This document shows, one piece after another, positions 62,502 to 64,000 of a DNA stretch of 64,000 nucleotides. The first letter of the stretch is position 1, and each line of letters opens with the position of its first letter. The notes under the pieces were generated by a model. It worked only from the letters and a program-made list of their open reading frames with translations. It made no database searches and had not been told where the DNA came from. Made by a program: the position numbers and the translations under genes. The stretch covers positions 62,001-126,000 of the forward strand of contig NZ_MKIQ01000026.1 in assembly GCF_001832885.1 (NCBI RefSeq). Reading direction: 5' to 3'. This DNA comes from Floricoccus penangensis (GTDB taxonomy: Bacteria > Bacillota > Bacilli > Lactobacillales > Streptococcaceae).

Positions 62502-63062
62502 ATGGACATACTAGTTAAACTTGCTGAGTATAACGCTATTGAAACACAAAGATTATTGTTGCGTCCTATTCAAATATCTGATGCAAATGATATGTTTAAA
62601 TATTCCTCAGATGAAGAAAATTTAATATATATATTTCCACCGCATAGAACTATAGAAGAAACTAGATATTCCATTGCACATAATTTTATGGCACAACCAT
62701 TAGGAAAATGGGCGATTGAATTCAAAGAAAATAGTCAAATGATTGGTACTATTGATTTCATAAAAGTTAATTTCAATGATAAGAAAGCAGAGATAGGATA
62801 TGTTCTAAATAAAGTATATTGGGGTACAGGCTTTATGACAGAAGCAGTTAGGACATTGACTGATTTTTCTTTTAGAGAATTTGGACTTAAGAGTTTAGAA
62901 ATAGTTGTTGATAAAAGAAATGTAGCTAGTTCTAAGGTTGCAGAAAACGTTGGGTTTAAAAAGATAAGGGAATATAAGTCGGCTAATAAATATACAAAAG
63001 AAATTGTTATTTTCACAAAATACAAAATAGAAAGATGGGAATATTTAAAGGAAAATGAGTAA
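62502..63062 (+). CDS. GNAT acetyltransferase, RimJ/RimL type
   Basis: A 186-aa N-acetyltransferase of the RimJ/RimL subgroup. RLLLRPIQISDANDMFKY is the usual start of the domain; AEIGYVLNKVYWGTGFMTEA near residue 105 holds the acetyl-CoA loop; VVDKRNVASSKVAENVGFK near 140 is the family's C-terminal motif. It may acetylate a ribosomal protein N-terminus or a small molecule; the target is not predictable. The open frame runs to 62385, but the ATG at 62502 is preceded by AGAAGGG. Its stop overlaps the next gene by 8 bp. Confidence 0.88.
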   Translation: MDILVKLAEYNAIETQRLLLRPIQISDANDMFKYSSDEENLIYIFPPHRTIEETRYSIAHNFMAQPLGKWAIEFKENSQMIGTIDFIKVNFNDKKAEIGYVLNKVYWGTGFMTEAVRTLTDFSFREFGLKSLEIVVDKRNVASSKVAENVGFKKIREYKSANKYTKEIVIFTKYKIERWEYLKENE

Positions 63063-64000
63063 ACACCAAGAAATTATTGAATATATTGAAGACTTAGAGA
63101 TTGGGAAAAAAGTCAGTGTTCGTGGATTGTCACAGAAACTCTCAGTAAGTGATGGAACTGCCTACCGAGCAATTAAGGAGGCTGAACGTAGAGGTTTGGT
63201 TGCAGTTGTTGACCGTGCAGGTACAATTCGTATCGCAACACGTGAACAAAGAATTATTGAACGATTAACATATGAAGAAATTGCTAAAATTTCAAATGCA
63301 GAGATTTTAGGTGGCCATGCTGGTATGGATCGTGAATTTAATAAATTCGCAATTGGTGCCATGACTGAAAAAAATATTAAAAAATATCTTTCTGTCGGTG
63401 GACTTTTGATTGTTGGAGATAGAACAGATATCCAACTTTTAGCCCTTGAAGAAGGAAATGCCGTACTTGTTACAGGTGGGGTACCTGTTGATAAGAAAGT
63501 ATTGAAATTAGCAGATGAAGTTGAAATTCCAGTTATGCGTACAACTTTCGACACATTTACAGTTGCTAGTCGTATAAATCGCGCACTAAGTAATGAGCTA
63601 ATTAAAAAAGATATAGTTACAGTTTCCGATGTTTATCAAACAAACGTACCTACTCTTAAAGAAGATAGTACAATTAAGGATTATAATGATTTGGTTAAAA
63701 AGACTAACGATAGTCGTTTTGCCGTAGTAAATCAGCATAAACTTGTTGTAGGTATTGTAAGCATGCGTGATGTGGCTGGTAAAACATTGAATACATCAAT
63801 TGACAAGGTTATGACTCGCAATCCTGTTGTGGCTCCGCTTGATATGACAGTAGCTAGTGCTAGTCAAAAAATGATTTTTGATGGTTTTGAATTAATGCCA
63901 GTAGTAAACTCTGAAAAAATGTTTACTGGTGTTGTCAGTCGTGGAGATGTTCTGCGTAGCTTACAAGAATCACAAGAACAAAATCAATTTTCTCATACTA
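63055..64000 (+). CDS. CBS/DRTGG-domain regulator (YtoI-like), 3' end outside the window
   Basis: An open frame that runs off the window end; 315 residues are visible. N-terminal helix-turn-helix (SVRGLSQKLSVSDGTAYRAI), a DRTGG domain (ILGGHAGMDREFNKFAIG... ITGGVPVDKKV-type segment near residues 85-195), then a CBS pair (GIVSMRDVAGKTL near 240; DKVMTRNPVVAP near 255). This order matches YtoI of Bacillus, near 440 aa, which ends with a thioesterase-like domain not seen here. It probably senses an adenine nucleotide. The function is not established. It starts at ATG 63055 inside the previous gene, with AAAGG upstream. Confidence 0.85.
   Translation, partial: MSKHQEIIEYIEDLEIGKKVSVRGLSQKLSVSDGTAYRAIKEAERRGLVAVVDRAGTIRIATREQRIIERLTYEEIAKISNAEILGGHAGMDREFNKFAIGAMTEKNIKKYLSVGGLLIVGDRTDIQLLALEEGNAVLVTGGVPVDKKVLKLADEVEIPVMRTTFDTFTVASRINRALSNELIKKDIVTVSDVYQTNVPTLKEDSTIKDYNDLVKKTNDSRFAVVNQHKLVVGIVSMRDVAGKTLNTSIDKVMTRNPVVAPLDMTVASASQKMIFDGFELMPVVNSEKMFTGVVSRGDVLRSLQESQEQNQFSHT

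Overview
This window is a chromosomal segment of a low-GC Gram-positive bacterium of the order Lactobacillales, most likely family Streptococcaceae (a Lactococcus, Streptococcus or related genus; I cannot fix the genus). Grounds: A+T-rich codons throughout; the streptococcal gene order vicR-vicK-vicX-rnc-smc-HAD-ftsY; ctsR-clpC without mcsA/mcsB; a short 4.5S-type SRP RNA next to tadA; a small PC4/YdbC protein; a row of metQ lipoproteins like the lactococcal plp genes; and an exact CiaR-type box (TTTAAG-N5-TTTAAG) in front of a small-RNA gene. Almost all genes are housekeeping or metabolic. No prophage, insertion sequence, CRISPR array or tRNA was seen. Layout: 1-9 kb is a forward block for rRNA maturation, ribosome assembly and nucleic-acid metabolism (rnmV, rsmA, an unknown membrane protein, rsgA, rpe, yhaO-yhaN-yhaM, tag). 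9-19.6 kb on the minus strand holds a GNAT acetyltransferase, the glycogen operon glgB-glgC-glgD-glgA-glgP behind a promoter with a cre site, and a neopullulanase-type amylase. 19.8-23.1 kb (minus) is a polar amino-acid ABC operon interrupted by three hairpin repeats. 23.2-32.9 kb is the VicRKX system followed by rnc, smc, a HAD phosphatase and ftsY. 33-43.2 kb carries oleate hydratase, CtsR-controlled clpP, a Ca2+-type P-ATPase, rpmB, an Asp23/Gls24 protein with fakA, and recG. 43.2-44.2 kb is a 1-kb gene-free stretch with a candidate small RNA and a four-unit, about 123-bp tandem repeat. 44.2-49.4 kb has ctsR-clpC, pnuC-nadR and ydbC. 49.4-55 kb (minus) has a DUF3397 membrane protein, a PadR-controlled operon of three DUF2812 membrane proteins plus a CPBP protease, ybaK, a DUF368 lipid-carrier translocase and a TPP-riboswitch-controlled thiT. 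55-60.1 kb is a methionine ABC transporter with three paralogous binding lipoproteins. 60.1-64 kb holds the csRNA-like gene, a metallo-hydrolase, tadA, the SRP RNA, yueI, a GNAT gene and the start of a ytoI-like regulator. The most interesting material is non-coding. (1) A family of seven hairpin repeats at two loci shares the ends GTCGAT(T)...(A)AGTCGC, while the inner stems change sequence but stay base-paired. (2) A csRNA-like RNA has an exact CiaR box. (3) A second candidate sRNA shares a 15-nt anti-Shine-Dalgarno segment with it although the rest is unrelated. (4) Several genes (rsgA, recG, yueI) have a -10 box exactly 6 nt before the ATG and no ribosome binding site, which suggests leaderless transcripts. 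The best candidate for an undescribed protein system is the PadR/DUF2812x3/CPBP operon.
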